A DNA stretch of 64,000 nt, taken from Sclerodactyla briareus (Eukaryota > Echinodermata > Holothuroidea > Dendrochirotida > Sclerodactylidae). Positions 63,295-64,000 of this stretch are shown one piece after another. Every line of letters begins with the position of its first letter. Position 1 is the first letter of the stretch. Under the pieces are notes generated by a model. It was not told the origin of the DNA and ran no database searches. It saw only the letters and a list, made by a program, of their open reading frames with translations. The stretch lies in assembly GCA_026419785.1 (NCBI GenBank), contig JAODTK010001865.1, positions 1 to 64,000 on the forward strand. The letters run 5' to 3'. The translations under genes and the position numbers were made by a program.

Positions 63295-64000
63295 ACTTAC
63301 AGTAATTTCTTGAGATGGTTGTTCAGTGGCTCAACCTGAATAGTGGGACACAGTCAGGGAGACTCCAAGCTGCCATGAAAATTTGAATGTTGAACTGGTA
63401 CTGATTATATTACATTGGAGACCATTCCGGCTTGGTATTTCTTAGTCTTATAGCAATTGTTACGTCTTGTATTATCCGTATTCATCATTGGTCTCATAGC
63501 TGACAGGAAGTACCAACAGTTCAGCCAGTACTGATACTACATCAGTGAGAACTACAGTATAACATTTGCTGATCGGTTAGTACTGACATTACGGATATAT
63601 TTAGGGTTTGGGGTGTCAAGCCACCCTCATTTAGATGTTGGCCAAATACTCTCAATGTCTGATTTATTCACAAATCAACACAAACACAACCCACCTAAGA
63701 ATTCTTGAATTGGTTGCAAAGTGGGCGTCAACCACTTAGTCAAAACTGAATAATTCACCTAATTCATGTGTTTGTAAAGTTAATTGGAGTTTAATAAACT
63801 CGATGATGTGGACGACATTGAGTCCAGAAAAGAGTGGAGGCTATTTTGATGTTCATCTGGGTGAAATTTTGCACACTTTTGTCATATCCCAATGGAGGTT
63901 GCCGTCTAGTAGTAAGAGCAAGGCTCTGCACTATACTGTCATGAAACTTTTCATTCTGTATCTGTAAAGTTGTGAGAAAGGCAATTAATGCATTTCTGAA
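61996..64000. other. Intron, no further exon found; 47-base G run
   Basis: The expected next wording (KFLQDTLDALFNIM) was not found, so it probably lies beyond the window. A pure run of 47 G occupies 63,247-63,293. The glycine-rich open frame over it is an artefact of the run. Confidence 0.6.
63247..63293 (+). repeat. Poly-G run, 47 bases
   Basis: An uninterrupted run of G. Its true length is doubtful, because homopolymers are where this sequence seems least reliable. Confidence 0.9.

Noticed and set aside
63085-63339. ORF with a long poly-glycine stretch
   Set aside because: The glycines are just the 47-base G run; the flanks have no coding resemblance.

Overview
This is eukaryotic, animal-type DNA: AT-rich, no dense gene packing, GT-AG introns of roughly 0.1 to 9 kb, and many dispersed repeats. 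I read it as part of one large gene on the plus strand. The gene is a group A DOCK guanine-nucleotide exchange factor (DOCK1/2/5 class), and the window runs from the SH3 domain to just after the DHR-1 (C2) domain. Seventeen exons could be placed by recognising family sequence between good splice sites, plus one weak candidate for the first SH3 exon. The start codon and the catalytic DHR-2 end lie outside the window or were not found. The DIRS-type retroelement, AGGTCA-rich repeats and transposon mix suggest a marine invertebrate, possibly an echinoderm or another non-vertebrate deuterostome. That placement is inference only.

Layout. 1-4.1 kb: non-coding DNA with repeat fragments. About 4.8-9.5 kb: a GC-rich, heavily mutated DIRS-type (tyrosine-recombinase) retrotransposon with gag-like, RT, RNase H and recombinase remnants. 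9.5-15.2 kb: AGGTCA-rich and C-tract tandem duplications. 15.3-24.4 kb: exons for the SH3 end and the ELMO-binding helical region. 26.8-36.9 kb: linker exons. 37-45.9 kb: long introns with dispersed repeats and a less CpG-depleted stretch. 45.9-62.0 kb: ten exons covering the region before DHR-1, DHR-1 itself and the start of the helical solenoid. 62.0-64.0 kb: intron with a 47-base G run.

The most striking structure is a set of tandem arrays beside DOCK exons. They are a 50-bp x 8 array just after one donor site, a ~64-bp x 7 array that repeats an exon's 3' end together with its donor site, an ~80-bp x 9 array whose units carry acceptor-like and donor-like motifs, and a ~250-bp duplication starting at another donor. 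Two cut-and-paste elements with clear ends were also found: a piggyBac-like element between TTAA sites (51,036-52,258) and a hAT-like MITE (60,067-60,399) inside a ~20-bp minisatellite.

Many DOCK exons need single-base corrections, often at homopolymers, to stay in frame, although their splice sites are intact. This looks more like unpolished long-read sequence than a pseudogene, and any strict ORF reading of this window will mislead.
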